A stretch of DNA of 64,000 nt from Armatimonadota bacterium (GTDB lineage Bacteria; Sysuimicrobiota; Sysuimicrobiia; Sysuimicrobiales; Kaftiobacteriaceae), in assembly GCA_031459765.1 (NCBI GenBank), contig JAVKHY010000010.1, positions 1-64,000 on the forward strand. The letters are read 5' to 3'. Made by a program: the position numbers and the translations under genes. Below the pieces are notes generated by a model. That model did not search any database, was not told the origin of the DNA, and worked only from the letters and a program-made list of their open reading frames with translations. Of this stretch, positions 1 to 9,298 are shown in pieces (within the stretch, counting starts at the first letter, position 1; every line of letters starts with the position of its first letter).

Positions 1-99
1 CTGATCACCCCGGTGGCGCTGGAGGAGGGGCTGCGGTTTGCGATTCGGGAAGGCGGGCACACCGTGGGGGCCGGCGTGGTGACCAAGGTGGTGGAGTAG
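1..99 (+). CDS. tuf: Elongation factor Tu, C-terminal end (partial)
   Basis: The first 32 codons read into the window are the end of EF-Tu domain 3: a stretch with FAIREGG followed by TVGAGVV and the terminal KVVE, then TAG. EF-Tu is the GTPase that delivers aminoacyl-tRNA to the ribosome. The gene starts upstream of the window. Its stop lies four bases before rpsJ, the usual str-to-S10 operon junction. Identity rests on the very conserved C-terminal motif alone. Confidence 0.93.
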   Translation: MITPVALEEGLRFAIREGGHTVGAGVVTKVVE

Positions 100-103
100 G
101 CCC

Positions 104-409
104 ATGGCCCAGAAGATCCGGATCAAGCTGAAGGCGTTCGACCACAAGGTGCTCGACCAGTCCGCGGAGCGCATCGTGGACACCGTGCGGCGTACAGGGG
201 CGCGGGTGAGCGGTCCCGTGCCGCTGCCGACGGACCGGAACCTCTTCTGCGTGATCCGCTCGCCCCACATCGACAAGGAGTCCATGGAGCACTTCGAGCT
301 GCGCACCCACAAGCGGCTGATTGACATCCTGGAGCCGACGCAGAAGACGGTGGACGCCCTCAGCCACCTGGATCTCCCGGCGGGTGTGGACATCGAGATC
401 AAGCTGTAG
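104..409 (+). CDS. rpsJ: 30S ribosomal protein S10
   Basis: S10 (101 aa, normal length) is a small-subunit head protein and, in many bacteria, also the NusE antitermination factor. The N-terminus [14 protein letters not shown] and the loop with RSPHIDKES are family signatures. The ATG lies four bases after the tuf stop, and the ribosome binding site is the GGAG at the end of tuf, so the two genes are transcribed together. It opens the S10 operon. Confidence 0.97.
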   Translation: MAQKIRIKLKAFDHKVLDQSAERIVDTVRRTGARVSGPVPLPTDRNLFCVIRSPHIDKESMEHFELRTHKRLIDILEPTQKTVDALSHLDLPAGVDIEIKL

Positions 410-422
410 GTCGGGGACGGCG

Positions 423-1061
423 ATGACGGCGATTATGGGACGGAAACTGGGCATGACCCAGGTCTTCGACGACCGGGGGAACATCGTGCCGGTGACGGTG
501 GTGGAAGCGGGCCCCTGCGTGGTGACGCAGATCCGCACCCCCGAGCGCGACGGCTACCGCGCCGTGCAGCTCGGCTTCGAACCGGTGAGCGAGCGCCGGG
601 TGACCAGGGCCATGAAGGGCCACTTCGCCCGGGCGAAGGTCGCCCCGCGCCGGGTGTTGCGCGAGTTCCCGGTGGAGGAGGACGAGACCTTCACCGTGGG
701 TCAGGAAGTGACCGTCGGTGCCTTTGACCGGGGCGACATCGTGGATGTGGTCGGCACGACGAAGGGACGCGGGTTCAGCGGCGCGATGAAGCGCCACAAC
801 TTCCGCGGACAGCGCGACACCCACGGCGTCTCGCTCATGCACCGCGCGGTGGGGTCGCTCGGCATCTCGGACGTGGGACGGGTCTGGCCCGGGAAGCGGA
901 TGCCCGGACGCTACGGCGGCGAGCGGGTCAGCGTGCGCGGACTGCAGGTCGTCGGGGTGGACGCCTCTCGGAATCTGCTCCTGTTGAAGGGCGCCCTCCC
1001 CGGCCCCCGCGGCGGCCTGGTCCTCATCCGCCGGCGGACGCCGGCCAGGACCAAGAGGTGA
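423..1061 (+). CDS. rplC: 50S ribosomal protein L3
   Basis: L3 (212 aa) is an early assembly protein near the peptidyl transferase centre. The start [10 protein letters not shown] and the central loop with [11 protein letters not shown] and [19 protein letters not shown], which reaches into the rRNA core, are typical. I chose ATG 423, which gives an N-terminus [10 protein letters not shown]; an in-frame ATG at 435 (MGRKLG) is the alternative and matches many homologues better. The stop overlaps the rplD GTG. Confidence 0.95.
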   Translation: MTAIMGRKLGMTQVFDDRGNIVPVTVVEAGPCVVTQIRTPERDGYRAVQLGFEPVSERRVTRAMKGHFARAKVAPRRVLREFPVEEDETFTVGQEVTVGAFDRGDIVDVVGTTKGRGFSGAMKRHNFRGQRDTHGVSLMHRAVGSLGISDVGRVWPGKRMPGRYGGERVSVRGLQVVGVDASRNLLLLKGALPGPRGGLVLIRRRTPARTKR

Positions 1062-1693
1062 GCGGCGTGGCGCAGGCGCAGGTCTTCGACCAGCACGGCC
1101 AGGATCGGGGGACGGTGGAGTTGCCGGCGGCGGTCTTTGGGGTCCGCCCGCACCGGGCGGTGATGCATGAGGCGCTCGTGGCGCAGCTCGCCGGACGGCG
1201 GACGGGAACGCACTCCACAAAGACCCGCGGCGAGGTGGCCGGGAGTACCCGCAAGATCTACCGGCAGAAGGGCACGGGGCGCGCCCGCCACGGCAGCCGC
1301 AAAGCGCCCATCTTCAGAGGCGGAGGCATTATCTTCGGCCCCCAGCCCCGGGACTACACCCAGGGGACGCCGAGAAGGGTCCGCCGCCTGGCCATCCGCT
1401 CCGCCCTGTCCAGCAAGGCCGCCGAGGGCAGGATCGTGGTCGTCGAGCCGCTGCCGCTCGACGCGCCCAAGACCCGCAGCGTCGCCGACCTGCTCAACCG
1501 GCTGCCCGTGGCCGGCAGGACGCTGCTGGTGACGGCCACGCCGGATCCGACCCTGGTCCGCTCCGCGGCCAACCTTCCGGGCGTGCAGGTGGCGGATGCG
1601 GCCAGTCTCAACCTGCACGACGTCCTGGCCGCGGACTACCTGGTGTTGACCCGGCCGGCGGTGGACCGGGTGGCGGAGGTGTTTGCGCCGTGA
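1058..1693 (+). CDS. rplD: 50S ribosomal protein L4
   Basis: L4 (211 aa) lines the exit tunnel and in some bacteria represses its own S10 operon. The segment [18 protein letters not shown] followed by FRGGG is the tunnel extension. Translation begins at GTG in a GTGA overlap with the rplC stop, which implies translational coupling. Its own stop overlaps the rplW GTG in the same way. Confidence 0.96.
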   Translation: MSGVAQAQVFDQHGQDRGTVELPAAVFGVRPHRAVMHEALVAQLAGRRTGTHSTKTRGEVAGSTRKIYRQKGTGRARHGSRKAPIFRGGGIIFGPQPRDYTQGTPRRVRRLAIRSALSSKAAEGRIVVVEPLPLDAPKTRSVADLLNRLPVAGRTLLVTATPDPTLVRSAANLPGVQVADAASLNLHDVLAADYLVLTRPAVDRVAEVFAP

Positions 1694-1980
1694 GCCTGGA
1701 GGCGCGGGCCGTGATCCGGCGGCCGATCCTGACCGAGAAGAGCATGCGCGGTTCTCAGATCGGCAAGTACACTTTCGAAGTGGCCGATGACGCCAGTAAG
1801 AGCACCATCAAAGACGCCGTAGAGCGGTTGTTCGCGGTGACGGTGACCAAGGTGAACACCGTGCGCGTCCCGGGGCGCCTGAAGCGGCGCGGGGCGCATA
1901 CCTATCGGGTCGGCGGATACAAGAAGGCCATCGTCACGCTGGCGCCGGGGGAGAAGATCGACCTGGAAACCCTGACCTAA
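1690..1980 (+). CDS. rplW: 50S ribosomal protein L23
   Basis: L23 (96 aa) sits at the tunnel exit and is the docking site for trigger factor and SRP. The N-terminal [10 protein letters not shown] and the [15 protein letters not shown] segment mark the family. The GTG start is in a GTGA overlap with rplD. A 38-base gap follows before rplB, one of the larger gaps in this part of the operon. Confidence 0.96.
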   Translation: MSLEARAVIRRPILTEKSMRGSQIGKYTFEVADDASKSTIKDAVERLFAVTVTKVNTVRVPGRLKRRGAHTYRVGGYKKAIVTLAPGEKIDLETLT

Positions 1981-2018
1981 GCGGCAGAGGACGGCGCCGC
2001 GCGGGGAGGCGGTGGATC

Positions 2019-2843
2019 GTGGGACTGAAGAAGTTCAAGCCGGTGACGCCGGGACGGCGGTTCATGACCGTCCAGACGTTCGAGGAGTTGTCCAAGAAAG
2101 AGCCGGAGGACCGGCTTGTTGTCGCGTTGCGCCGGTCGGGCGGACGGAACGCGCAGGGTCGGATCACCGCACGCCATCGAGGCGGCGGCAGCAAGCGGCT
2201 CTACCGCCTGGTGGACTTCAAACGCGACAAGGACGGTGTGGCGGCCCGGGTGACGGCGATCGAGTATGATCCCAACCGTTCCGCCAACCTGGCCCTCCTG
2301 CAGTACCAGGACGGCGAGCGGCGCTACATCCTGGCGCCGGTCGGCCTGCAGGTGGGGGATGCCGTGCAGTCGGGTCCCGATGCGGAGATCCGGCCGGGGA
2401 ACGCCCTTCCGCTGCGGGCCATCCCCGTCGGCACCCTGGTGCACAACGTCGAGCTGTACCCGCACCGCGGCGGCCAGATGGTGCGCGCCGCCGGCGCGGC
2501 GGCCCAGGTCCTGGCCAAGGAGGGCGACTTTGCGCACCTGCGCCTGCCGTCGGGCGAGGTCCGGCTGGTGAGCCTGGACTGCCGGGCCACGGTCGGTCAG
2601 GTGGCCAACCTGGATTGGGACGCCGCATCTGGCGGCAAGGCCGGTCGCAGCCGCTGGCGCGGCCGCCGGCCCAGGGTGCGGGGCGTCGCCATGGATCCGA
2701 GCAGCCACCCCCACGGCGGTGGGGAGGGCCGATCCCCCATCGGGATGCCGGGACCGGTGACCCCCTGGGGCAAACCCACGCTGGGCTACAAGACACGGAA
2801 GCCCAAGCGCAGCGATGCCTTGATCGTGAAGCGGAGGAAGTAG
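2019..2843 (+). CDS. rplB: 50S ribosomal protein L2
   Basis: L2 (274 aa, normal length) supports the peptidyl transferase centre and subunit joining. The SH3-like core and the C-terminal [16 protein letters not shown] loop, which holds the conserved functional histidine, are both present. The GTG start at 2019 is preceded by GGGGAGG at about 2003. The gene is in the S10 operon, five bases before rpsS. Confidence 0.97.
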   Translation: MGLKKFKPVTPGRRFMTVQTFEELSKKEPEDRLVVALRRSGGRNAQGRITARHRGGGSKRLYRLVDFKRDKDGVAARVTAIEYDPNRSANLALLQYQDGERRYILAPVGLQVGDAVQSGPDAEIRPGNALPLRAIPVGTLVHNVELYPHRGGQMVRAAGAAAQVLAKEGDFAHLRLPSGEVRLVSLDCRATVGQVANLDWDAASGGKAGRSRWRGRRPRVRGVAMDPSSHPHGGGEGRSPIGMPGPVTPWGKPTLGYKTRKPKRSDALIVKRRK

Positions 2844-2847
2844 AGCT

Positions 2848-3192
2848 ATGGGTCGCTCGACAAAGAAAGGGCCCTTCGTGGACCTGCACCTGCTCCGGAA
2901 GGTGCAGGAACTGAACAAGACGCGCGAGCGGCGGGTGATCAAGACCTGGTCGCGGCGCAGTACGATCCTCCCCGAGATGGTCGGGCACACCATCGCCGTG
3001 TACGACGGCCGACGGCACATCCCGGTGTACATCACGGAGCAGATGGTGGGGCACAAACTGGGGGAGTTTGCGCCGACCCGCACCTTCAAGGGTCACGGCA
3101 CGCGGGTCGCCGCCGAGCGCACGACGGGCGTGGCCGTGCCGGCCGGGGGACCGGCTCCGGCGGGCGGGACGCCTCCCGCCGCCCAGAGCTGA
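2848..3192 (+). CDS. rpsS: 30S ribosomal protein S19 with C-terminal tail
   Basis: S19 binds the 30S head near S13. [12 protein letters not shown] at the start and the [12 protein letters not shown] motif near residue 80 identify it. The protein is 114 aa where about 92 is usual. The extra C-terminal residues, from about 95, are rich in Ala, Pro and Gly and carry no recognisable domain. The tail is read through continuously in frame and the next gene begins 15 bases after the stop, so it is probably real. Confidence 0.95.
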   Translation: MGRSTKKGPFVDLHLLRKVQELNKTRERRVIKTWSRRSTILPEMVGHTIAVYDGRRHIPVYITEQMVGHKLGEFAPTRTFKGHGTRVAAERTTGVAVPAGGPAPAGGTPPAAQS

Positions 3193-3206
3193 GGAGCGGA
3201 AGAGCG

Positions 3207-3545
3207 ATGGAAGCGAAAGCTGTGGCCCGGTACGTGCGGATCTCGCCCTTCAAGGTGCAGCGGGTCGTCGAGGCGATTCGCGGGCGCCCGGTGCGCGAAG
3301 CCCAGGCCCTGCTGGCGCACATGCCCAGCCCGACCGCGCAGGTCGTGGCCAAAGTGCTGAATTCGGCCGTGGCCAACGCCGAGAACAACCTGGAGCTGGA
3401 CCGCGACCGGCTGGTCGTGGCGCGGGCGTTTGTGGACCGCGGTCCGTCGGCCAAACGGCTCCAGCCGCGGGCGCGCGGACGCGCCGACGTCATCACGAAA
3501 CGCAGCAGCCACGTCACCGTGGTCGTGGCGGAGAAAGGACGATAG
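3207..3545 (+). CDS. rplV: 50S ribosomal protein L22
   Basis: L22 (112 aa) folds around 23S rRNA and its beta hairpin forms part of the tunnel constriction. The N-terminal [16 protein letters not shown] and C-terminal [13 protein letters not shown] are family signatures, with the hairpin PRARGRAD between. It follows rpsS by 15 bases and precedes rpsC by two. Confidence 0.96.
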   Translation: MEAKAVARYVRISPFKVQRVVEAIRGRPVREAQALLAHMPSPTAQVVAKVLNSAVANAENNLELDRDRLVVARAFVDRGPSAKRLQPRARGRADVITKRSSHVTVVVAEKGR

Positions 3546-3547
3546 CC

Positions 3548-4318
3548 GTGGGGCAGAAGATCCATCCGGTGGGCCTGAGGGTCGGGATCATCCGCGACTG
3601 GGAGTCGCGCTGGTATGCCCGGAACATGGCCGGGCTGATCCAGGAAGACCTCAAGATCCGCACCCACATCAAGCAGAAGCTCCACCGCGCCGGGATCTCC
3701 CGCGTGGAAATCGAGCGCGCCGCGACCCGCGTGCGGGTGATCATCCACGCCGCCCGTCCCGGAATCATCATCGGTCGCGGCGGCACCGGGATCGACGCCC
3801 TGAAGAAGGACCTGGAGGCGATGACGGGCAAGCAGGTGCAGCTTAACGTCCAGGAGATCCGCCGCCCCGAGCTGGAGGCCGTGCTGGTGGCCGAAAACGT
3901 AGCCCAGCAGCTGGAGCGCCGCATCGCCTACCGGCGGGCGATGAAGCAGGCCGTGCAGCGCAGCCTCCGGGCCGGGGCGAAGGGGATTCGGATCGCGGCC
4001 AGCGGGCGGCTGGGCGGCTCCGAGATCGCGCGGTACGAGTGGTACCGGGAGGGGCGGGTCCCGCTGCACACGCTGCGGGCGGACATCGACTTCGGCATTG
4101 CCGAGGCCAAGACGACCTACGGCCGCATCGGGGTGAAGGTCTGGATCTACCGCGGAGAGATCCTCCCCGAGCGGCGGCCGGAGGCCGAGGTCCGCCGCCT
4201 GCGGCCCGCCGAGCGGCCTCCCGAGCCGGTGGCCGGCGCGTCCAGCGGACCGGCGGTGATCCCGTACCAGGACCCCCGGCCGGCGGTGCGGAGGAGAGAC
4301 AGCGATGTTGATGCCTAA
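3548..4318 (+). CDS. rpsC: 30S ribosomal protein S3
   Basis: S3 lies at the mRNA entry channel. The start [13 protein letters not shown], the KH-domain GxxG in [10 protein letters not shown] (residues about 76-85) and the C-terminal domain [10 protein letters not shown] identify it. I took GTG 3548, two bases after rplV, because upstream in-frame sequence does not resemble S3. At 256 aa it is longer than the common 210-230 because of a Pro/Arg-rich tail after residue 215. The end overlaps rplP by 14 bases. Confidence 0.95.
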   Translation: MGQKIHPVGLRVGIIRDWESRWYARNMAGLIQEDLKIRTHIKQKLHRAGISRVEIERAATRVRVIIHAARPGIIIGRGGTGIDALKKDLEAMTGKQVQLNVQEIRRPELEAVLVAENVAQQLERRIAYRRAMKQAVQRSLRAGAKGIRIAASGRLGGSEIARYEWYREGRVPLHTLRADIDFGIAEAKTTYGRIGVKVWIYRGEILPERRPEAEVRRLRPAERPPEPVAGASSGPAVIPYQDPRPAVRRRDSDVDA

Positions 4319-4724
4319 GCGCACCAAGTACCGCAAGGCGCACCGCGGTCGGATGACGGGCCGCCGCCTCGCCGGCACGACCATCGCCTTCGGCGAGTAC
4401 GGGTTGCAGGCGCTGGAGCCGGCCTGGCTGACCAGCCAGCAGATCGAGGCGGCCCGCCGCGCGATCATGCACTTCATCAAGCGCGGCGGCAAGCTGTGGA
4501 TCCGCATCTTCCCGGACAAGCCGGTGACCAAGAAGCCGGCGGAGACGCGCATGGGCAGCGGCAAGGGCAACCCCGAGCTGTGGGTGGCCGTGGTGCGGCC
4601 CGGCCGGGTGCTCTTCGAACTGGGGGGTGTGCCGCCGGCGGCGGCGCGCCAGGCGTTCCTGCTGGCGGCGCACAAACTGCCCATCAAGACCAAGTTCGTC
4701 CAGCGCGAGGAGGTGGCGGTGTAG
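4305..4724 (+). CDS. rplP: 50S ribosomal protein L16
   Basis: L16 (139 aa) organises the A-site region of the large subunit. [15 protein letters not shown] at the start and [22 protein letters not shown] in the centre are diagnostic. A GAGGAGAG ribosome binding site lies six bases before ATG 4305; a second ATG at 4311 would remove only two residues. The stop overlaps rpmC by one base. Confidence 0.96.
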   Translation: MLMPKRTKYRKAHRGRMTGRRLAGTTIAFGEYGLQALEPAWLTSQQIEAARRAIMHFIKRGGKLWIRIFPDKPVTKKPAETRMGSGKGNPELWVAVVRPGRVLFELGGVPPAAARQAFLLAAHKLPIKTKFVQREEVAV

Positions 4725-4915
4725 TGGACGCATCCGCCCTGCGGGAGCTGGGCGTCGACGACCTCCTGCGGAAACTGGACGAGGCCCAGAAGGAACTCTT
4801 CAACCTCCGGATGCGCGTGGCCGGACAGCAGCCGAACACGACGAAGATCCGGGAGTTGCGCCGGCAGGTGGCCCGGCTCAAGACGGTCCTGGCGGAGAAA
4901 GGCGTGAGGACGTGA
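4724..4915 (+). CDS. rpmC: 50S ribosomal protein L29
   Basis: L29 is a two-helix protein at the tunnel exit next to L23. The 63-aa product has the expected [26 protein letters not shown] core. The start is GTG 4724, whose first base is the last base of the rplP TAG stop. The next gene starts two bases after its TGA. Confidence 0.95.
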   Translation: MDASALRELGVDDLLRKLDEAQKELFNLRMRVAGQQPNTTKIRELRRQVARLKTVLAEKGVRT

Positions 4916-4917
4916 CG

Positions 4918-5178
4918 ATGGCGGACGGGCGGGCAAAGCGCAAGACCCGGGTGGGTATCGTGGTCAGCGACAAGATGGACAAGACGGTCGTGGTGCGGGT
5001 GGAGACCCTGCGCCAGCACGTCACCTACGGCAAGACGGTGCGGCACGTCCGCAAGTTCAAGGCCCACAACGAGGGCAATCAGGCCCGCGCGGGGGATCGG
5101 GTGCTGATCATGGAGACGCGGCCGCTGTCGCGGGAGAAGCGGTGGCGCGTCGTCCAGGTGTTGGAGAAGGCGAGATGA
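4918..5178 (+). CDS. rpsQ: 30S ribosomal protein S17
   Basis: S17 (86 aa) is an early-binding OB-fold protein of the 30S body. The motif [15 protein letters not shown] followed by HVTYGKTV, and [13 protein letters not shown] near the end, are typical. ATG 4918 is chosen; a GTG two codons earlier is possible. It overlaps rplN by an ATGA junction. Confidence 0.95.
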   Translation: MADGRAKRKTRVGIVVSDKMDKTVVVRVETLRQHVTYGKTVRHVRKFKAHNEGNQARAGDRVLIMETRPLSREKRWRVVQVLEKAR

Positions 5179-5543
5179 TTCAGAACTATACGCGATTACG
5201 GGTGGCGGACAACACCGGCGCCCGAGAGATCATGTGCATCCGGGTGCTCGGCGGCAGCAACCGCCGCTACGCCGGGGTGGGCGACGTCATCGTGGCCACG
5301 GTGAAGCAGGCCACCCCCAACAGCCCCATCAAGCAGGGCGAGGTGGTGCGCGCCGTGGTCGTGCGGCAGACCCGTCCCCTGCGCCGGCCCGACGGCTCCT
5401 ACATCCGGTTCGACGACAATGCGGCGGTGATCCTGACCGACGCCCAGAACCCGCGGGGCACGCGCATCTTCGGCCCGGTGGCCCGGGAACTGCGCGAGAA
5501 ACAGTTCATGAAGATCATCTCCCTGGCCCCGGAGGTGCTGTGA
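5175..5543 (+). CDS. rplN: 50S ribosomal protein L14
   Basis: L14 (122 aa, exact family length) forms intersubunit bridges and binds the silencing factor RsfS in other bacteria. [16 protein letters not shown] and the C-terminal [18 protein letters not shown] are signatures. ATG 5175 overlaps the rpsQ stop and yields the canonical N-terminus. Confidence 0.97.
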   Translation: MIQNYTRLRVADNTGAREIMCIRVLGGSNRRYAGVGDVIVATVKQATPNSPIKQGEVVRAVVVRQTRPLRRPDGSYIRFDDNAAVILTDAQNPRGTRIFGPVARELREKQFMKIISLAPEVL

Positions 5544-5545
5544 CC

Positions 5546-5887
5546 ATGGCGGTGGTAGCGGGCCGGCAGCCGGTCCACGTGAGGAAGGGCGACACCGTGG
5601 AGGTCATCGGCGGCAAGCACCGCGGCAAGCGGGGGAAGGTCCTCAAGGTCCTGACCAAGGACGGGACGGTGATCGTCGAAGGAGTCAACCTCGTCAAGCG
5701 GCACACCAAGCCGACCCAGAAGCTGCCTCAGGGCGGTATCGTGGAGAAGGAAGCTCCGCTGCACGCCAGTCGGGTCATGCTGGTGTGCCCGAAGTGCGGG
5801 AAAGCCGCGCGTATGGCCCACGGCTACCTTGCCGACGGTACGAAGATCCGCGTCTGCAAGCACTGCGGAGAACAGGTAGAGAAGTAG
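5546..5887 (+). CDS. rplX: 50S ribosomal protein L24, zinc-ribbon form
   Basis: L24 is an assembly initiator with a KOW motif, here [19 protein letters not shown] at about residues 14-32. The 113-aa protein ends in a zinc ribbon with CPKCG and CKHCG pairs about 26 residues apart, the Cys-containing (C+) version of L24. ATG 5546 follows the rplN stop by two bases. A 36-base gap precedes rplE. Confidence 0.96.
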   Translation: MAVVAGRQPVHVRKGDTVEVIGGKHRGKRGKVLKVLTKDGTVIVEGVNLVKRHTKPTQKLPQGGIVEKEAPLHASRVMLVCPKCGKAARMAHGYLADGTKIRVCKHCGEQVEK

Positions 5888-5923
5888 GCCCGGGGGCCCG
5901 AGGTCCCGGGACCGGAGGAGAAG

Positions 5924-6712
5924 ATGCCGAACGACGAGCCCAAGTCCAAGCGCACCGAGCCGCCCGCGGCGCAGGGAGCGCCGAAGGCCGACAGCGCGCC
6001 CCGGGCCTCGCGCAAGCCCAGGGCGCCCAAGGGCGAGGCGCCGAAGGCCGAGGGGCGGCCGCCGCGGACGGAAGGGACAGCCGCCTCCCAGGGGACGTCG
6101 GCGACGGAGCGCGACGCCGCCGGGACGGTCCTGCGCACCCATCCCGTCCGCCTGCGCGAGCGGTACCGCACAGAGGTCGTTCCGCGGCTGCGGGAGCGAT
6201 TCGGCTACCGGAACATCATGGAGGTCCCGCGGCTGGAGAAGGTCGTGATCAACATGCGGGTCGGCGACGCCACCACCGATACCCGGTTTGTGGACAAGGC
6301 GGTGGAGGAGCTGACCCTGATCGCCGGCCAGCGCCCGGCCGTGGCCCGGGCCCGCGTCTCCATCGCGGCCTTCAAACTGCGTCGCGGCATGCCCATCGCC
6401 GCGCGGGTGACCCTGCGCGGGGACCGGATGTACGAGTTCGTGGACAAGCTGTTCAACGTGGCCCTGCCCCGCATCAAGGACTTCAAGGGGATCAGTGCCC
6501 GACAGTTCGACGGCCGCGGCAACCTGAACATCGGCGTCCGGGAGCAGCTCATCTTTCCCGAGATCGACTACGACCGGGTGGAGAAGATCCGCGGGATGGA
6601 CATCACCCTGGTCACGACGGCGCGCACCGACGAGGAGGCGCAGGAACTGCTGCGGTTGCTGGGGCTGCCGCTGCGCGAGGCGGCGCCGGAACCTGTCGGG
6701 ACGCGTCGGTGA
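5924..6712 (+). CDS. rplE: 50S ribosomal protein L5 with long N-terminal extension
   Basis: L5 contacts 5S rRNA and the P-site tRNA. The core begins near residue 78 ([19 protein letters not shown]) and contains [27 protein letters not shown] and the IFPEIDYD motif. The 262-aa product is about 80 residues longer than usual because of a low-complexity N-terminal tail of Lys, Pro, Ala, Glu and Arg. A strong GGAGGAG four bases before ATG 5924 supports translation of the tail. Whether it is cleaved or binds RNA cannot be told from sequence. Confidence 0.93.
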   Translation: MPNDEPKSKRTEPPAAQGAPKADSAPRASRKPRAPKGEAPKAEGRPPRTEGTAASQGTSATERDAAGTVLRTHPVRLRERYRTEVVPRLRERFGYRNIMEVPRLEKVVINMRVGDATTDTRFVDKAVEELTLIAGQRPAVARARVSIAAFKLRRGMPIAARVTLRGDRMYEFVDKLFNVALPRIKDFKGISARQFDGRGNLNIGVREQLIFPEIDYDRVEKIRGMDITLVTTARTDEEAQELLRLLGLPLREAAPEPVGTRR

Positions 6713-6724
6713 AAGGAGCGATCC

Positions 6725-6910
6725 GTGGCCAAGAAGGCGTTGTTGAACAAGTGGAAGCGTGAACCGAAGTTCAAGGTGCGCCGCTACAGCCGCTGTCAGC
6801 GGTGCGGGCGGCCGCGCGCCGTGTTCCGCAAATTCGGGCTGTGCCGGATCTGTCTGCGACAACTGGCCCACCGCGGCGAGATCCCCGGCCTGGTCAAGGC
6901 CAGCTGGTAG
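6725..6910 (+). CDS. rpsZ: 30S ribosomal protein S14, zinc-binding type Z
   Basis: This 61-aa S14 is the short, zinc-binding version: CQRC near residue 24 and CRIC near residue 40 supply four ligands. The end [10 protein letters not shown] is characteristic. S14 sits in the 30S head. The GTG start has GAAAGGAG upstream. Presence of the C+ form agrees with the C+ forms of L24, L36 and S4 in the same operon. Confidence 0.96.
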   Translation: MAKKALLNKWKREPKFKVRRYSRCQRCGRPRAVFRKFGLCRICLRQLAHRGEIPGLVKASW

Positions 6911-6924
6911 GAAGGGGTGGAGCC

Positions 6925-7326
6925 GTGGGCACGATCACCGATCCGATTGCGGACATGCTGACGCGGATCCGGAACGCCAACAGCGCGCGACATGAGCACG
7001 TGGACATTCCGGCCAGCAGGCTGAAGATGGAGATTGCGCGCATCCTCAAGGACGAGGGCTTCATCGCGGACTGGCGGTTCATTGAGCGCGGGCCGCAGGG
7101 ATTGCTGCGGATCACCCTGCGCTACGGGCCACGCAAGGAGCCGGTCCTGTCGGGGCTCCGGCGGGCCAGCCGGCCGGGCCTCCGCCTGTACACGACGCGC
7201 CGCGAGATCCCGCGCATCCGGGGCGGGATGGGCGTGGCCATCCTGAGCACCTCCCGCGGGGTCATGACCGACCGCCAGGCCCGGCGCGTCGGGGTCGGCG
7301 GTGAGGTGCTGTGCTACGTCTGGTAG
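6925..7326 (+). CDS. rpsH: 30S ribosomal protein S8
   Basis: S8 (133 aa) binds helix 21 of 16S rRNA and represses the spc operon in enterics. [20 protein letters not shown] at the N-terminus and [20 protein letters not shown] near the C-terminus identify it. GTG 6925 has GGGGTGG upstream and gives the canonical N-terminus. Confidence 0.96.
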   Translation: MGTITDPIADMLTRIRNANSARHEHVDIPASRLKMEIARILKDEGFIADWRFIERGPQGLLRITLRYGPRKEPVLSGLRRASRPGLRLYTTRREIPRIRGGMGVAILSTSRGVMTDRQARRVGVGGEVLCYVW

Positions 7327-7351
7327 CGGCGGCGATGACGGAGGAGGGAGC

Positions 7352-7912
7352 ATGTCGCGCGTAGGCCGATCGCCCATCCCGATCCCGAAGGGGGTTCAGG
7401 TCCAGATCCAGGGACGGACCGTCGAGGTCCGCGGCCCGAAGGGAGCCCTGGCGCGGGAACTGCCGCCCGAGATGTCGGTGGAGCTGTCGAACGGGATGCT
7501 GCTGGTGCGCCGGCCTACCGACCAGGAGCGGCACCGGGCGCTGCACGGGCTCACCCGGGCGTTGCTGGCCAACATGATTCGCGGGGTGACCGAGGGGTTC
7601 AAAGTGGAACTGGAGATCCAGGGCGTCGGCTACCGAGCCGCCAAGCAGGGGAATGCGCTCTCCCTGCAGGTCGGGTACTCCCATCCCGTCGAGATCATCC
7701 CCGAGCCGGGGATCAGTTTTGAGGTGCCCCAGCCCAACCGCATCACGGTCAGCGGCATCGACAAGGAACGGGTGGGCCAGGTGGCCGCCCGGATCCGGGC
7801 GGTCCGGGAGCCGGACCCCTACAAAGGGAAGGGGATCCGCTATCTCGGAGAGCGGATCCGGCTCAAGCCGGGCAAGGCCGGCCGGACCGTAGGCGGGGCG
7901 GCGAAGGCGTAG
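7352..7912 (+). CDS. rplF: 50S ribosomal protein L6
   Basis: L6 (186 aa) lies at the base of the L7/L12 stalk near the factor-binding site. MSRVGRSPIPIPKGV opens the first of two similar domains; the C-terminal PDPYKGKGIRYLGE is the conserved rRNA-binding segment. GGAGGGAG precedes ATG 7352. Confidence 0.97.
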   Translation: MSRVGRSPIPIPKGVQVQIQGRTVEVRGPKGALARELPPEMSVELSNGMLLVRRPTDQERHRALHGLTRALLANMIRGVTEGFKVELEIQGVGYRAAKQGNALSLQVGYSHPVEIIPEPGISFEVPQPNRITVSGIDKERVGQVAARIRAVREPDPYKGKGIRYLGERIRLKPGKAGRTVGGAAKA

Positions 7913-7927
7913 GTGGGAGGACGGCAG

Positions 7928-8296
7928 ATGCTCAAGCCAGTGGACCGCAAGGCGCTGCGTCGGCGGCGCCACCTGCGCATCCGACAGAAGGTGGTGGGCC
8001 GGCCGGAGCGTCCGCGGCTGTCGGTGTTCCGCAGCCTCAGACACATCCAGGCGCAGATCATCGACGACACGCGGGGCGTGACACTGGCCGCGGCGTCGAC
8101 GCTGGACCCGGAGATCCGGGAGGCCGTCCGCGGCCGGAAGAAGTCCGAGGCGGCCGGCGTGGTCGGCGAACTGATCGCCAGGCGGGCGCTGGAGCGCGGA
8201 ATCCGACAGGTGGTGTTCGACCGGGGCGGCTACCTGTATCACGGCCGGATCAGGGCGCTGGCCGAAGGGGCCCGGAAGGCCGGGCTGCAGTTCTGA
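7928..8296 (+). CDS. rplR: 50S ribosomal protein L18
   Basis: L18 (122 aa) carries 5S rRNA into the large subunit. The Arg-rich N-terminus and the motifs [19 protein letters not shown] and [12 protein letters not shown] are typical. I prefer ATG 7928, seven bases after a GGGAGG ribosome binding site, over an in-frame GTG at 7913 that would add five residues. Confidence 0.96.
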   Translation: MLKPVDRKALRRRRHLRIRQKVVGRPERPRLSVFRSLRHIQAQIIDDTRGVTLAAASTLDPEIREAVRGRKKSEAAGVVGELIARRALERGIRQVVFDRGGYLYHGRIRALAEGARKAGLQF

Positions 8297-8308
8297 AAGG
8301 AGGCAGCG

Positions 8309-8827
8309 ATGCCGGTCAAGAGAGTGGATCCCGCCACGGTCAACCTCACCGTGGAGAAGGCGGTGTGGATCAACCGGGTGGCCAAGGTGACCCGGGGCGC
8401 CAAGCGCTTCAACTTCGCCGCCCTGGTCGTCGTGGGGGACGAACAGGGCCACGTGGGCGTGGGACTGGGCAAGGCGGCGGAGGTGCCGGACGCGATCCGC
8501 AAGGCCGTGGAGGACGCGAAGAAAGGGCTGATCGAGGTGCCCCTGCGCGGGACGACCATCCCCCACGAGGCGCTGGGGGTCTACGGAGCCTCCCGCGTCC
8601 TGCTGCGCCCGGCCACAGAAGGGACGGGCGTCATCGCCGGCGGATCGGCGCGCGCCGTCCTGGAGGCGGCCGGAATCAAGGACATCCTGACCAAGTCCCT
8701 GGGCTCGCGCAACCCGATCAATCAGGCCCGGGCCGTGCTTGAAGCACTGCAGCAGTTGCGGCAACCTGAAGAGGTGGCGAGGGTGCGCAACAAGCCGGTG
8801 GAAGAGGTCATGGCGTTTCGGAGATAG
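8309..8827 (+). CDS. rpsE: 30S ribosomal protein S5
   Basis: S5 (172 aa) affects decoding fidelity and mRNA unwinding. The double-stranded-RNA-binding-like N-domain has [15 protein letters not shown]; the C-domain has [28 protein letters not shown] lies six bases before ATG 8309. In most bacteria rpmD (L30) follows rpsE; here rplO begins three bases after the stop, so rpmD is absent at this locus. Confidence 0.97.
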   Translation: MPVKRVDPATVNLTVEKAVWINRVAKVTRGAKRFNFAALVVVGDEQGHVGVGLGKAAEVPDAIRKAVEDAKKGLIEVPLRGTTIPHEALGVYGASRVLLRPATEGTGVIAGGSARAVLEAAGIKDILTKSLGSRNPINQARAVLEALQQLRQPEEVARVRNKPVEEVMAFRR

Positions 8828-8830
8828 CGG

Positions 8831-9298
8831 ATGAAGATCTCGGATCTCAAGCCAGCGCGTGGTTCCCGCCGTCCCGCGCGTCGCGTGGGGCGCGGACTGG
8901 GGTCGGGGCGCGGGGTGTACAGCGGCCGCGGCCGGAAGGGCCAGCAGGCGCGGTCGGGCCGGCCGCCCCGCCCGGGATTTGAAGGGGGCCAGACTCCGCT
9001 CAGCAAGCGCCTGCCGTTCCGCCGCGGGGTGCGCGCCGGCGGCGCCGTGCACACGGGAGGGAAGCCCCGGGTGCGATACACGCCGGTGAACCTGCGGGAC
9101 CTGAACCGGTTTCCGGCCAACGCCGAGGTGACCCCGCAGACCCTGCGGGACGCCGGGGTGGTGCGGGGATCGGCGCCGGTGAAGATCCTCGGCGACGGCA
9201 CGGTTGACCGCGCCCTGGTGGTCAAGGCGCAGGCCTTCAGCCGGTCGGCGGCGGACGCCATCCGCCGCGCCGGCGGCCGGATCGAGGTGATCCCCTAA
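8831..9298 (+). CDS. rplO: 50S ribosomal protein L15
   Basis: L15 (155 aa) is a late assembly protein with an extended N-terminal arm. The Gly/Arg-rich GRGLGSGRGVYSGRGRKGQ and the GGQTPLSKRLPFRRG segment identify it. It follows rpsE directly and its TAA is immediately adjacent to the secY ATG. Confidence 0.96.
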   Translation: MKISDLKPARGSRRPARRVGRGLGSGRGVYSGRGRKGQQARSGRPPRPGFEGGQTPLSKRLPFRRGVRAGGAVHTGGKPRVRYTPVNLRDLNRFPANAEVTPQTLRDAGVVRGSAPVKILGDGTVDRALVVKAQAFSRSAADAIRRAGGRIEVIP

